Assembly (NCBI RefSeq): GCF_040712315.1
Contig: NC_134017.1
Location: 28,007,273-28,071,272, forward strand
Direction of reading: 5' to 3'
DNA: 64,000 bases
From: Castanea sativa
Taxonomy: Eukaryota; Streptophyta; Magnoliopsida; Fagales; Fagaceae
Part shown: positions 10,955 to 21,274 of the stretch, in pieces
How positions within the stretch are numbered: the stretch's first letter is position 1
How the letters are laid out: each line of letters opens with the position of its first letter
Translations under genes and position numbers: made by a program
Notes under the pieces: generated by a model
Told to the model about the DNA's origin: nothing
Seen by the model: only the letters and a program-made list of their open reading frames with translations
Database searches by the model: none

Positions 10955-11645
10955 CACTACAAAAAACGTGGGTCTTAGGCTGCGTTTTCAAAAATGCGGC
11001 TGTAGACAGGATAAAACATGATAATCCTTTCCTGCACATGTTTAGAAGAGAGAAGCACCAACTTGACATGATTTCATACAGACACTGATACTACCACACA
11101 GGCACAGCTACTTCATTTTGGTAACAAATAAAAGAAGAAAAATATTAACAATAGAATAAATCAGTGGCATCTCAAAATCCTAATTAACTTTTTGGGGGGT
11201 TGGATTAATGATAATGAGTGTTACAGTTGATTAATTATAGGGGTATGCTGATACCTAAATTAAAACACACGCTGATACCTAACTTAGCACACGTAACATT
11301 GTAAGGTATGCTGATACCTAAATTAAAACACACGCAACATACATTGTATAAATAGCAGAGTAAAAACCTTCCAACCTCTCCCATCGCACGTCATCAGCCT
11401 CCTTCGCTCAAGCTAGCCCTCACCCTCCAAGCCTCCATCTCTCAAGCTAGCCCTCACCCTCCACCTGTCCGATCTCGAATCGGCTTTCCCAAGGTTCGTT
11501 ACTGATCTTCAGCGATCAAGCTATTTTGGTTTCTATTTGTGTGTATTTGTGTTTCTTTGATCGATCTGCATTTTTGAATGGGAGATCTTTATATTTATTG
11601 TTTTGGGTTTCTGATTTGGTTGTTTGGCCGGTAGAATCGTTGAAA

Positions 11646-11726
11646 ACGACGAAGCAGTACCCAACCGTGAGCGCTGAGTACCAGAAGACCATCAAGAAGG
11701 CGAGGAGGAAGCTAAGGAGGATCTGA
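11646..11726 (+). pseudogene. Captured ascorbate peroxidase N-terminal exon fragment
   Basis: The frame reads TKQYPTVSAEYQKTIKKARR KLRR and then hits a stop at 11724. Cytosolic ascorbate peroxidases begin with the pattern M(T/G)K-YPTVS-(D/E)Y----KA+RKLRG, so the match is direct. The initiator ATG is lost (AAA ACG in its place), and the heme and active-site helix (IAEKNCAPLMLRLAWH) does not follow. An acceptor-like GGCCGGTAG lies just upstream, as expected for the first coding exon after a leader intron. The functional enzyme reduces hydrogen peroxide with ascorbate in the cytosol. This piece is too short to do so. Confidence 0.65.
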
Positions 11727-11759
11727 AGAGCTTCCATGGCTGAGTGATCCTCCCTCCGC

Positions 11760-11862
11760 CGCCGCTGATGAAGCGGAACCTCGCCGTGCTCGCCTCCACC
11801 AAGCCGCTGTTCGTCCCTCCTGACGATTACCACCGCTTCTCCTCTGTCGTCGCCGATCGTGA
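11760..11862 (+). pseudogene. Coding-like exon of unrecognised origin in the CACTA element
   Basis: From an ATG at about 11767 the frame reads MKRNLAVLASTKPLFVPPDD followed by YHRFSSVVAD. A good donor follows (GATC then GTGAGT at about 11860). GC content is clearly above the surrounding DNA and codon use looks genuine. I do not recognise the protein. It sits 40 bases after the peroxidase fragment, so either two captured genes are joined here or the peroxidase exon was recombined with a second gene. Confidence 0.35.
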
Positions 11863-13173
11863 GTTTGTTATAATATTGTTTTTTATTATTATTTTTTAAT
11901 TTTTGTTCCTCTTTTATTTGAGTTTATGTTTAGGCGCTTTGCTTGGCATATAATAGCGTAATTGTTGGCTGATAATCTGAAATAAATTATTTGTAAAATT
12001 GCTTTGATTTTGAATCTGATTTTTGGTGGCTGATAGTGATTGCAACAAATTCAAGCTTGTTTGGCGCGTTTCTCGCACTATGGGACACTGTCAAACTTTT
12101 AGAGCGAGACTTGATTTTTTTTTTTTTAAATTTGATTTTAATTTTTGCTATGATCTAGTGCTATATGGAAAATTTGAATTTGGAGTGGACTATTGTAGTT
12201 GAATTTAGTTTGGCAGCTTGAAGGGTTTGCTATTAATTCTTCAACAATTTAGTCAAATTTTATGGTGAGAATTTGTCACTAGGGGATTGTAAAGCTGTCT
12301 TTATACTATGTTGAAGAATTTGTTTGGATATGTAAGTCAAACAAATGGGAAGGTTTAAAAAGATATTTCTAATAGAATTGATGGGTACACGAAGTACTGT
12401 CTTTTTTAACATCAGGGCGTGTAACTAAAGGCTCGTTTTGAATGTTAACGTTTGCCATGGAAGATAATGGGGCTGTTGTTTTTAAGAAGCTGCTAATATT
12501 GTCACATTTTGTGAAACCCATAATTTGTGAAAAGCTTTAAGGTGGATGAATAAATGGAACATTAAGTAGCATGTGGTGGTGACTGCATGTAGGTGTGTAT
12601 TGCTATTATGTATGTGGTGTTTTAGATTGATTCTGATGACTGCGTCCTAGTTGTTTGGCATGGGGTGAGTGGCTGCCTGTTTGTGTTGGGCGGGCTGCTG
12701 GTTCAAGCAAAAGTTGCCACTGACCTCTAGAAGTTGTTGTGGATATATTGTTTTCACTCATCGACAATATGAAGAAAGCTCAAATGTTCATGATAGTTCT
12801 ATATTGTTCACTACAAACATACAGTTCCTAGAATTGATTTGTTAGAATATGTTAGGGACTCAAATCAATTCTTAGCAATGAGTTAGAATTGATAAGCTAG
12901 GGATTTATTGCTGAGAAGCACTGACAATTAATGTCAAGTCTGGAGGATAATAATCTAGGATTTTTTTTAATACGTATAATTTAGGATTTTTTAAATTTAT
13001 TTATAAGTATAATAATCTAGGAAGTTAAATAAAAGGGGCAAAAAAAGAAGAAGTAAAAAGGTTGTCTCCATACGATGTATATGATTAAAGCTTGCATGCA
13101 TTTATTTTGTTTTTAATATGTTACATTGTGTGGGCAAAGGTGCAATGAAACCAGAAATTTTGTCATCTTTGAA

Positions 13174-13250
13174 GGCTACTGCATGTGAGTTTACCTTCTT
13201 TGTCAGGCTCTTGGAGCCCATCAAAGAAGGGAAACTCACATGCAGTAGCC
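13174..13250. repeat. Near-perfect 77-nt hairpin overlapping a captured peroxidase exon
   Basis: The left arm begins GGCTACTGCATGTGAGTTTA and the right arm ends with its complement (AAACTCACATGCAGTAGCC). The 29-base arms carry one mismatch, and the loop itself contains GGCTC-TTG-GAGCC. The right arm and loop belong to an ascorbate peroxidase exon: LLEPIKE, and later, in another frame, ADFYQ, where the family has LLEPIKEQFP-xSYADFYQ. The left arm is therefore an inverted copy of exon sequence made by a local inverted duplication. The fold resembles a young miRNA or siRNA precursor. No expression can be inferred. Confidence 0.7.
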
Positions 13251-13989
13251 GATTTCTACCAGGTACTCCTTATTTTTTTTATATAATTTAAATTTTTAGA
13301 TTTTTAATTAATCTTAATTGGGTTTTAATTAATTAATTAATTATTTTTTGTCAAAGAATTATCCCTCCTTTTAAAAGCAAGTACCAGTAGTTTCTTGAAT
13401 ACCAAGGGCCAGTGGTCTAGATTGGGCCTTCTTAGAAAAAAAGGATGCTTGAAAGGTTGAAGTTTATGATATCTATGTCTTAAATGTGTCATGTTACCAT
13501 CCAAGTTGTGAATCCACATGGTTTGTTGCGTAGTGATAAATACATGACTCACCGTAAATGTCCTTTAGGTTTTTATTAATTTGATTCATCAGCAGTGGGA
13601 GCACAAGTGCCTATGAAAGGCCGTGACACTCTAGAGAGAAAGAACAGCAAACTATTTAGCCTATGGATCAAACTTAAACAGTTTTGGACATGCTTGAACC
13701 TTGCATGAGAAAAAACGAGTACATCTATTTGCAATTGGATTTGACATGCATCCTTCAGTCATTCTATGAAAATTTAGAAAATTTTCCTCTAGTGCAACAA
13801 AATTGGCATATTTCATATGTTCACTGAATCAAAATAAACTCAAATCATATGCTATGTAAAAAAGAATAGAACAATATTCTATGTAATAAGGATTTAAATT
13901 GTCTTTCAGCCAAAGAGAACTCCAGCCAAAAATGTAGATCTATTAAAATGAGACATGAATGTATTTAAGTTTATCTCTTATATTGAAGA

Positions 13990-16975
13990 ATTTTTTCTTC
14001 TCTTTGGATGTTGCAGTTATATATTAAAAAGCATCAGCTCGGTGTTTGCATCATGCGTGCTCTTTTGAGCTGCTCCAGCTTGAAGAAGAATGAGCAAAAA
14101 CCTCAGTATCAGGAGGCTATCATTCTTGCTTCTGAAACATCTTGTAAGTAGCAAATTTGAGCTGACTTGATCAAATTTGACTTACAAATGAAATAATCAG
14201 ATCAAGGATAGACAGCTTTAAGTTATCAAATTTATTTCTTTTATATATCCTAATTAGGTCCTGCTTCAGTTTTTCTTCTTTGTGGCCTTAAGTTCTATAC
14301 TTGCTCTCAGCTACACAAACAAGTGGAAATATGAAACTGAAACAGAAAGCATATTTATTCAGAGTAATGAAGTCTATATTCTAGCGTATCTAGGAAAAGA
14401 TTTTTCAACTAGCTTTTTATTCGCTATGCTATCAAGTGTCTTGGTAGTTATTCTCAGCTGCCTGTAGGATACATCTCCTTTTATTAGTTAGTTAACCTGC
14501 AAGGCTAGGACAGCCACATATGCCATGCAATGCCCCGCATTGCATCGGCCAATCAGTCAATGCATTTTGAATCAATGCTACTTTACTTGATAATGGTTGG
14601 TCCATGTTAGTGCCAGCTAAAAGCTTAGCTCACTTGATTTTTTTTAAGTACTTAGCTCACTTGATAGGTTTCTCAACCTCATTCCCTGCCATTCCTTCAC
14701 AATGGCCTTCTTGAATACTAATTTGTGTGGGATATAACTATGGTCCATGGAAATGTGCATATGTAACCAACTGGCTATTGTGTCAATGTACACTAGCATT
14801 GTGCTTATGGATATTTCTCCTCAAGCTATACTGATGCCATTATCAACATGGTGTTGCCTGTATTGCACCCACAATTCAAGTAGAGAAAAACTCCCTTATG
14901 CCTCTAAAGTAGATTGAACCAGGTTGTTAGTAGGAACATCAAGTTTGTTCATGCCTTTACTTTTTACCTAATACAAGTCTGCCAGTAAGTTGATTATAGG
15001 TCTACTGCTTAATGCAGCATGCTTGTTTCCATGCTGCACATGCTAGGGTGTTTCTCTCCTCTGTCTTCGAAATTGCCCTTGCATGGGTGTAGCCTTGGTG
15101 TTAGTTGATGCAAGCATTGTTGTTTAGCTCATTTTCCACTTTTCTTGCCAATATCTTGACTCCCTTGCACATTGTGTGTTGGTTTTGGCATAGGTGCAAG
15201 GTGACACCATCTACTTCTATGTCCGTCCACCAAGGGAATAACACATCTCTAGTTGAACGTGTTACAGTACATGTACTTCTAACCTACCTATAGGGAGTAA
15301 ATGTTATTTCATCATAATTTTTAGAATCTATATGTTAATTTTTTAGAAGTTTTTTAGGTGAAAAAACCATTTGCTAAGATCAAAGTTCTGTTAGTAGGCA
15401 TCTAGTGGGGGGGGGGGGGGGGAGAGGATCTACCCCTTAAGGCATAAGAAAAATCTGGTTTTCCTTATAAGGAACTTGTAGAGGCAATGCCGAGAGCTGT
15501 TAGGGCAGAACAAATTTTCTTCAAAGAGACTATTTGTAATGCTCATTCACTCTCTCTTGCTCTCTCACACTCTCTCATTAGCTCTTTTGTTTTATGTACA
15601 GGTTGCAACTGATTTTGGAAATCTCAGCTTAGATAAAGTTTTTGAATTTAAAATGGAAGGTGAAAATTTGCCTTCTTAACCCCCCCCCCTCCCCACAACA
15701 CACACACAAAACTACTTATCTTTGCGTAACTTGAAAAAGGAAAAAGAAAAATATTCCATCAGCACCACACGCACGCCTCATCAGCCTTGGAACTTTGTCG
15801 TGAATTTTTTAGAAGTTTCTCTAGCATGTTACATCCGGTGAGGTGAGGTTTTCTGTCCTTTTTTTTTTTGTTTAGTTTAGTAAACTTTAGTCTTAAGCAT
15901 GGAAATTTTCCAATTAGAAGGATTTTTTTATTTATATTTGGCATATAATTTTTCGAATCCCTTCAATTTATCAATAAATGAAAGTGTTTATTATTTTGAA
16001 ATTTATCTACATAATATACCTTCTCGTAGTCAAGAAGTTTTCCTCATTCATTGGTCAACATTTGCCCTTGGTGACCTTGGGAATTTTTTTAAAGGTGAAA
16101 GATCTCTAAAGTTGTATCAAGGTTGTTAGTTGCTGCCCATCTCATTCTTATCAATAAAAAAAATGAGCAGATCTCTTACTCCAATGTAAAGTGGATGAGT
16201 TTGAAAGAACAAGTGCATTGATTGGATTTTGTTGCTTCTGTACCTTGGGCAATTAATATATATAACTTGTTATTTTAGTTATTTAGTCTCTTAGTATTCC
16301 TTGCTCATTATATGTTAATTATTTCCTTGTCCTAGGCAACTAGTCCTTAGACAGGTGGTCAACAAACTATAGGATTTACTTTGACCTCTCATTTATTTTA
16401 CAGCTTGGGTACACCAACAAGCAAGAGGAAAGACATTTTCGTGGAGTCATCACTTTGGAGGTAAGGATAACAGTTGATACTGTTATATTGTCAGATCTGT
16501 GATTATTGGCTTTCAGTGTTGATTGGAATTACCTTTATATTTGTTGGAATTACCTTAAATATCACTTGTCTTATTGTTGAGATAGATGCCAAAGTGATTG
16601 TGGATGTCTTCCAAAATCCTGCCTATAAAAATAATAATAGATACAAAAGAACTCAAGTTGCCTCTCATATAGAGTTGATGAGTTATGCTAGGTTTGGTTC
16701 ATTGGGAGGCTTTTTGCCTTCACAAAAATAGCATTATTGTTGTGATGTAGGCAAATAAATTTTTGGAATTTCAGTGTATAGATGCTTTGTGGAAACTAGA
16801 AAGTTCCTCTATTTTTTGACATATTGTTGTTATTATGATTGTCATATCCTGCTGTTTGAACTGTGGGCATCAATTTTGTGTAATTGTGTTCCTTTCAATC
16901 TTCTTGAAGGCAAGAGAGAAGCTGAACAACAGCTAGAGAAGCAAGTTGCCAAAAAGTAGAAGGGGGATGAGGGTG
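13990..16975 (+). other. Possible further captured exons in the CACTA element, unassigned
   Basis: Three short stretches look exon-like. One at about 14018-14142 follows a GATGTTGCAG acceptor and reads KHQLGVCIMRALLSCSSLKK. One at about 16404-16460 follows TTTTACAG, reads LGYTNKQEERHFRGVITLE and ends at GGTAAGG. One at about 16900-16960 reads EGKREAEQQLEKQVAKK, then stops. They share orientation and may come from one captured gene, but I cannot name it. The sequence between them is intron-like and AT-rich. The ORFs at 14282, 15105, 15899 and 16474 show no domain. Confidence 0.3.
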
Positions 16976-17116
16976 TAGAGCAGGCTGTTGTGAAGTATTC
17001 AGGGGTTATAGCTGCATTTAAAACGCGGCTATAGTTGTGGGCTAAAGCCACGTTTTTAAAACGTGGCCATTTTGATGGGCTGAAGCCGCGTTTTAAGAAC
17101 GCGGCTTTAAATTTAA

Positions 17117-17344
17117 AGGATATCCAAGCCAATTCATAAGACGTAACTCACTTGAAAGAAAACTGAGGCCTTCAAGAAGGTGCACATTACCAATTTTAAG
17201 CAATCTTAAGTTTCTCATCTTTGAGAAGGCTTCAAAATTGACTTTAACATTATCCTCTTTATTTGGAGATGAGTTGAGGAAGATGCCTTCAACCTTTTCT
17301 GTTCCCTAGTACCCAACAACAAAAAGTAAGCACATTAAAAGTTG

Positions 17345-17379
<35 letters not shown>

Positions 17380-17940
17380 CAATCCTGCATAATCAACTTA
17401 GTGCACTATCTATTAGTACATGAAGAATATCCTCCTTCAACCACAACCTACTGCGTCCACCAGGCTCGGCAGGAGATTCACGATGAACAATTTCCTTACC
17501 CAATTCTTGTATTAAATCATGCATCCACAATGTTCCATTTGAGATCATTATAAGAAATTTTTCCACAAGAACATCTATATCTATGATTGGCCTATAATGG
17601 GGAGTTTGTAGTATGTTTGCTACACGATCTTTAGTCATTCCTTTGAAGAAAAAAGCAATATCTAAAAATATTTTTTTCTCTGTTATCTTTAGGCCATCAA
17701 AACTTATTTGGAGCACCTTTATGATATCCCCTTCAGGAGTTTCTTTTAGTCAATCTCTAGTTGTTATATCCCCTTCATGACTGATTTATAGATGTTGATC
17801 TCTAGTTGTTATAATGATCACACTCCCTCGACCAAACCAACTTTGCTTGCCTGCTAATGCTTCTAATTGTTCAGGTTGATCCACATCATCAAGAATGACA
17901 AGAACCCTTTTATGACATAAACCCTTTGTTTAGTGGGGAA
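17117..17940 (-). pseudogene. TNL relic, inverted block (kinase-2 to first LRR)
   Basis: Read on the minus strand from 17940, it gives RVLVILDDVDQPEQLEALAG (kinase-2) and GRGSVIIITTRDQHL (RNBS-B), then a stop and a gap where GLPLA should be. Next come QISFDGLKITEKKIFLDIA, then GTLWMHDLIQELGKEIV with the MHD motif, then RSRLWLKEDILHVL. After an intron it reads VEGIFLN and FEAFSKMRNLRLLKIGNVHL, the start of the LRR region, ending at LMNWLGYP where the CACTA boundary lies. The order is normal for a TNL, but the orientation is opposite to the TIR exon. A (GA)n run (about 17348-17376) sits in the intron. It could come from a neighbouring paralogue or from inversion of this locus. Confidence 0.8.
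17347..17376. repeat. (GA)n microsatellite
   Basis: About 30 bases of GA dinucleotides lie inside the intron-like gap of the inverted TNL block. Seen directly. Confidence 0.9.
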
Positions 17941-18202
17941 TCAATTTGATTAGGAATAGGTATTGCTTTTTTCTTCAAAGGAATGACTAAAGATTGTGTA
18001 GCAAACATACTACGAACTCTCCATTATAGGCCAATCATTGATATAGATGTTCTTGTGGAAAAATCTCTTATAATGATCTCAAATGGAACATTGTGGATGC
18101 ATGATTTAATACAAGAATTGGGTAAGGAAATTGTTCGTTGCGAATCTCCTGACGAGCCTGGTGGATGCAGTAGGTTGTGGTTGAAGGAGGATATCCTTCA
18201 AG
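17423..18202. repeat. Inverted duplication of the TNL ARC2 / MHD region
   Basis: The arms are about 17423-17660 (minus sense) and 17962-18202 (plus sense), about 235 bases each, separated by about 300 bases. By eye they differ at roughly one base in fifteen to twenty. Both encode GMTKD, VANIL, HYRPIIDIDVLVEK, GTLWMHDLIQELGKEIV and SRLWLKEDIL. A transcript crossing both arms would form a long hairpin matching NLR coding sequence. Confidence 0.85.
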
Positions 18203-18330
18203 GCCTTCCTTTAGCACTCAAAGTTTTAGGCTCCTTCATTCGTGACAGAAATCTAGATGCATGGGAATCTGATCTTGCATGGAAGGCTTTCAAGACATTT
18301 GCAATTGTTCAAATCCAACAAAATAAGATG
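17962..18330 (+). pseudogene. TNL relic, plus-strand ARC2 block with shuffled GLPLA motif
   Basis: The reading frame starts at an ATG at 17983 and gives the ARC2 region with MHDLIQELGKEIV and SRLWLKEDIL. It then joins directly to QGLPLALKVLGSFIRDRN. In a real TNL the GLPLALKVLGSFL motif precedes MHD by about 100 residues. The order here is therefore permuted, which indicates a rearrangement junction near 18199. After about 18290 the frame loses similarity. No functional NB-ARC can be made from this segment. Confidence 0.8.
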
Positions 18331-18396
18331 TTTGAGATCTCCAAGGGATGTGTGAATCATAGACATTTTGGGCAAATGGATGTACCTCATTGGAAT

Positions 18397-19300
18397 CTTT
18401 ACTACCACTTAAAATGAACGATGATTCAGGAGGGTCTTTGTATCTTCTCAATTGTTTCGAATTTGTTGAAAATCAAGGCCGCTGTGACTTGTTCACTACA
18501 ATGCTAAGAGAATATTTTCAGGTCTCTCTCTCAACCAGCTTTAAAGATCATGGTTTTTTTTCTTTTGTTTTTTGAGATTCATGGTTGGTTTTTATGTTTC
18601 AGGAATTGCGCTATCGAGAATCAACTAATAAAGGAATTTTTGAAGTTTTTCTTCCTGGAAGTGAAGTTCCGAACTGGTTTAGGCATCAAAGTGTGGGGGC
18701 TTCAATAAATCTGGAACTGCCTTCATATTAATTAGAGGAATTGCTCTCTGCGCTATTTTTCGACACCACCAGCATCGTGGTTATGACTGTTACTCCCTTT
18801 TGTATCTCATTAAACCCGATGGAAAGGACTTTTGTCTTTATCAACAATATTTTTTAGGGGAGTTTGATACGTTTTAATCGGATCATTGTTGGTTCATTTA
18901 TTTATGTCCTAGTTTTTTCAATTTATACTTAGTATTCAGCTGTCAACTTAAGATTGAATTCATACTCTACGGCGTACGCATGATTGAGACAAAGAAATGT
19001 GGGTCCCATAAGATATACCAGGGAGAAATTGAGGAATGTAACAGGATAGAGACAAAAAAATGTGGGGCCCATGTGGTATACGAGGAAGAAATGGAAGATC
19101 TGATACGCAGCATGGGTCAGAGTGAGTGCAGCAGCAGCATCATTCCTTATAATGAGGGTGTGAAGGTGTTGATCATTTTGAAGAGGATATCAAAAGTAAG
19201 CGAAGTCGTGATGATGAGAATGGAGGTAATGGAGAAGGTAGCTCTGCTCACATACCACACCCTAAGACTTAAGAGAGTACGACCCTCTAATGGTGAGTGA
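18397..19300 (+). pseudogene. TNL relic, post-LRR C-JID tail
   Basis: The frame GGSLYLLNCFEFVENQGRCD ends at REYFQ with a GTCTCT donor (about 18522). It resumes after TTTCAG at 18603 with FEVFLPGSEVPNWFRHQSVG, the diagnostic C-JID phrase of dicot TNLs. A TAA interrupts it near 18728, and the next frame continues with RGIALCAIF and LYLIKPDGKDFCLY. From 18980 the tail reads IETKKCGSHKIYQ and IETKKCGAHVVYEEEMEDL, a 63-bp tandem duplication. An acidic, Ser-rich C-terminus follows (DDENGGNGEG, in a shifted frame). C-JID domains in active TNLs help bind the pathogen effector. This copy is broken. Confidence 0.75.
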
Positions 19301-19781
19301 GGACTCTCAGTGACCCTTAGAAATCAAATGGTGGCTTTCAGGAATCTGGACCCCCTTTTTTTGAACTCTTTGTAAGTCACCAACTCTCCCTCTTACAGAT
19401 TTTTTTTTTTTTTTTGGTATCATATATCTTTCTTTTTAATAAAACTACTACACAAATGCCATTTTCAGGAATTTATTGTGGTACTCATTATTGAACAGTA
19501 TGGACATTTAAGAACTTTTTTTTTTTTTTTTTTTTTGTTGAGAAACAACATTAAGAACTCAATTGGACTTTATGACTTTTGCTTATTACTATTGCTTAAA
19601 ATAAAAAATCTAATCAATAATTTAATTTTATTACTATTGCTTATTGTGTTTACCTTTATGGTTATGATGTGGAGTAAGTATTTATGCCATTCTTGTATAG
19701 TATTTATACAAAAATGAGTTGTAATTAACTAATTATTTAAATTATTTTGTAGTCATATCTGATATAGTTTACTTATATATA
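19301..19781. other. Intergenic, no gene seen
   Basis: AT-rich, with T-runs at 19400-19417 and 19517-19536. The plus-strand ORF near 19478-19717 is low-complexity, Leu/Ile-rich and Phe-rich from T-runs. It is not supported as a gene. Confidence 0.5.
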
Positions 19782-19933
19782 TAATATTATTTTACATTTT
19801 TTTTATACAAGATAGTCTAATTTAAGTATATATGTGTGTGAAACTCCCTTATCAAGACTTGAACCCCCCCCCCCCCCCCCCCAACAAGTGACCACCTGAC
19901 CAGGGTGCGCGGTGGTAATATTATTTTACATTT
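19782..19933 (-). mobile_element. tRNA-derived SINE with 18-bp target duplication
   Basis: The element body is 19800-19915, read on the minus strand. It begins CCACCGCGCACCCTGGTCAG, with an A-box-like GGTCAGGTGGTCAC, then a G-run, then a B box (GGTTCAAGTCT), and ends in an A-rich tail (TATAAAAAAA). Both sides carry the same 18 bases, TAATATTATTTTACATTT (19782-19799 and 19916-19933). That perfect duplication is strong evidence of retrotransposition. The long C-run on the plus strand (19864-19882) lies in the region between the boxes. A related copy lies at 38480-38646. Confidence 0.85.
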
Positions 19934-20089
19934 AAAATCCTTTACAACCATAATAGTTGCAGTGCTTTTTTTGTACATTTAAAATCCTATTCAACCTATT
20001 TCTCACGGTTTTTGGGTAAATGTTGCAATGACTTTTAATATATTAAACTGAACTTTGGTCTTGATGGATGTGTTGATGATACAAAATCA

Positions 20090-20092
<3 letters not shown>

Positions 20093-20125
<33 letters not shown>

Positions 20126-20470
20126 GGGGGGTGCAAATAAATGCTCTTATATTAAAACAACTAAAAGGAAATAAGGCAAATCCTCTCAGAGAATCTGCCC
20201 ATACAATCAAAATACTACAAAAACTTAATACCTGAAGGGGAACATCAAAAGCATAAAATCTAGCTGCTGCAAGACGATCTGCACACTGGTTAGCTTCCCT
20301 AAAGCAATGCTTAATCTTTACTCTTCGAATCATTGTCCCAGTAAGTTCCTGCAATCCGAAATGAGAGCAGAATGAGAAATGTTCACAAGAGAAGGATCAG
20401 ACATCCACTCCACCACAACTTTTCCATCCAGTTCTACTTCTATTCTATATTCTTGGCTATAATCTAATTT
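20093..20470 (-). mobile_element. LINE 3' end (RNase H-like C-terminus and poly-A tail)
   Basis: The minus strand reads ELDGKVVVEWMSDPSLVNIS (upstream frame) and then RVKIKHCFREANQCADRLA. This is the C-terminal RNase H (RVT_3) phrase of plant non-LTR retrotransposons, whose family form is RVxxKHCxREANxCADxLAxxG. It is followed by a short remnant and an A-tract, seen as T at 20093-20124 on the plus strand. The rest of the LINE upstream is missing, which is normal 5' truncation. A frameshift lies at the join of the two phrases. No clear target duplication was found. Confidence 0.7.
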
Positions 20471-21274
20471 AGAAGTATGTTTGATTTTAACGGACTTAAT
20501 AGAGACAATATCTTATAAGACAGAAGATAAACCTTAATAGGCTGATCTTCTCAAAATAGTATATATACCAAAGTTATGGTTACAATGATAGTGATTTTGT
20601 CATCATCCTGACCTTTTTGTTAAAATCAAGCTCCACTTATTGTTTGCCTACCAATGTGAATGTTTAGTTCCCTATAAAAATTTTCCTAGTTGTTTGTGAG
20701 AAGTAGTGACAGTTCTTAATGACCAAGCTTTCAATTAAACCTGGTGACTTGACCAATATTATTGGTGAAATATAGGTACTGAGATATGTGAAAAGTATTT
20801 TTTGCTTTATAACTAAATTAATGATTAAGGTTTACTAAGTTAAGGCTAGTTTAGATTTCGATTTGGTCAATAAACCTGTATTCTTGCATATTTAAGATAA
20901 TTGAAAACCTCCAACACTTCTAGTCTATGTCAAATCCATATTTATCATGATAGTAAGACTTAAGGATAGGGGTTTCATTATTTTATCAAAGAATTTTGTC
21001 TAGGCTTTGCCAAAGCTTAGTACTTGAATACTTCTAATAAATGTTCCAGTTTCATGTTTGTATTGCTAAAATAAAGCATACGCAGTGCCACTTCTGTTTT
21101 TAATATTTTCTAATTCCATGTTGTGTCTTTATATGACAATGATATTGACATTATCAGCAGTCTACCGGACTGTCTCCTCTGCCACATTATCACAAGCATT
21201 TTGTCAAGAAGCTGGGGGCCTCTATAGACTCTCATCCCATCTGAGTCCTCCAATGTCCTGCTGTTATCATTGTC
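20471..21274. other. Intergenic, no gene seen
   Basis: AT-rich sequence between the LINE end and the TOPLESS relic. There is no supported ORF. The part from about 21150 to 21274 may still belong to a diverged TOPLESS exon. Confidence 0.45.

Larger units (their letters stand above)
10955..17116. mobile_element. CACTA (En/Spm-type) non-autonomous element carrying host gene pieces, right end truncated
   Basis: The left end at 10955 is CACTACAAAAAACGTGGG, the hallmark terminus of plant CACTA elements, and it abruptly interrupts the NB-ARC exon. Subterminal words follow (ATGCGGCTGTAG), and their relatives cluster at the other side (AAAACGCGGCTATAG, GAAGCCGCGTTTTAAGAACG, about 17010-17108). Beyond about 17117 the sequence is TNL again. 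The expected GTAGTG right terminus and a 3-bp duplication are not present, so the right end is deleted or rearranged. No transposase is seen in the 6.2 kb interior. It holds a C/T-rich leader, ascorbate peroxidase pieces and unassigned exons, which fits a Pack-CACTA. G- and C-runs at 15409-15422 and 15680-15694 are simple-sequence noise. Confidence 0.6.

Noticed and set aside
19864..19912. Functional tRNA gene at the SINE head
   Set aside because: The A and B boxes are present, but the cloverleaf is broken by a long G-run, and an A-tail and target duplication show a retroposed SINE.
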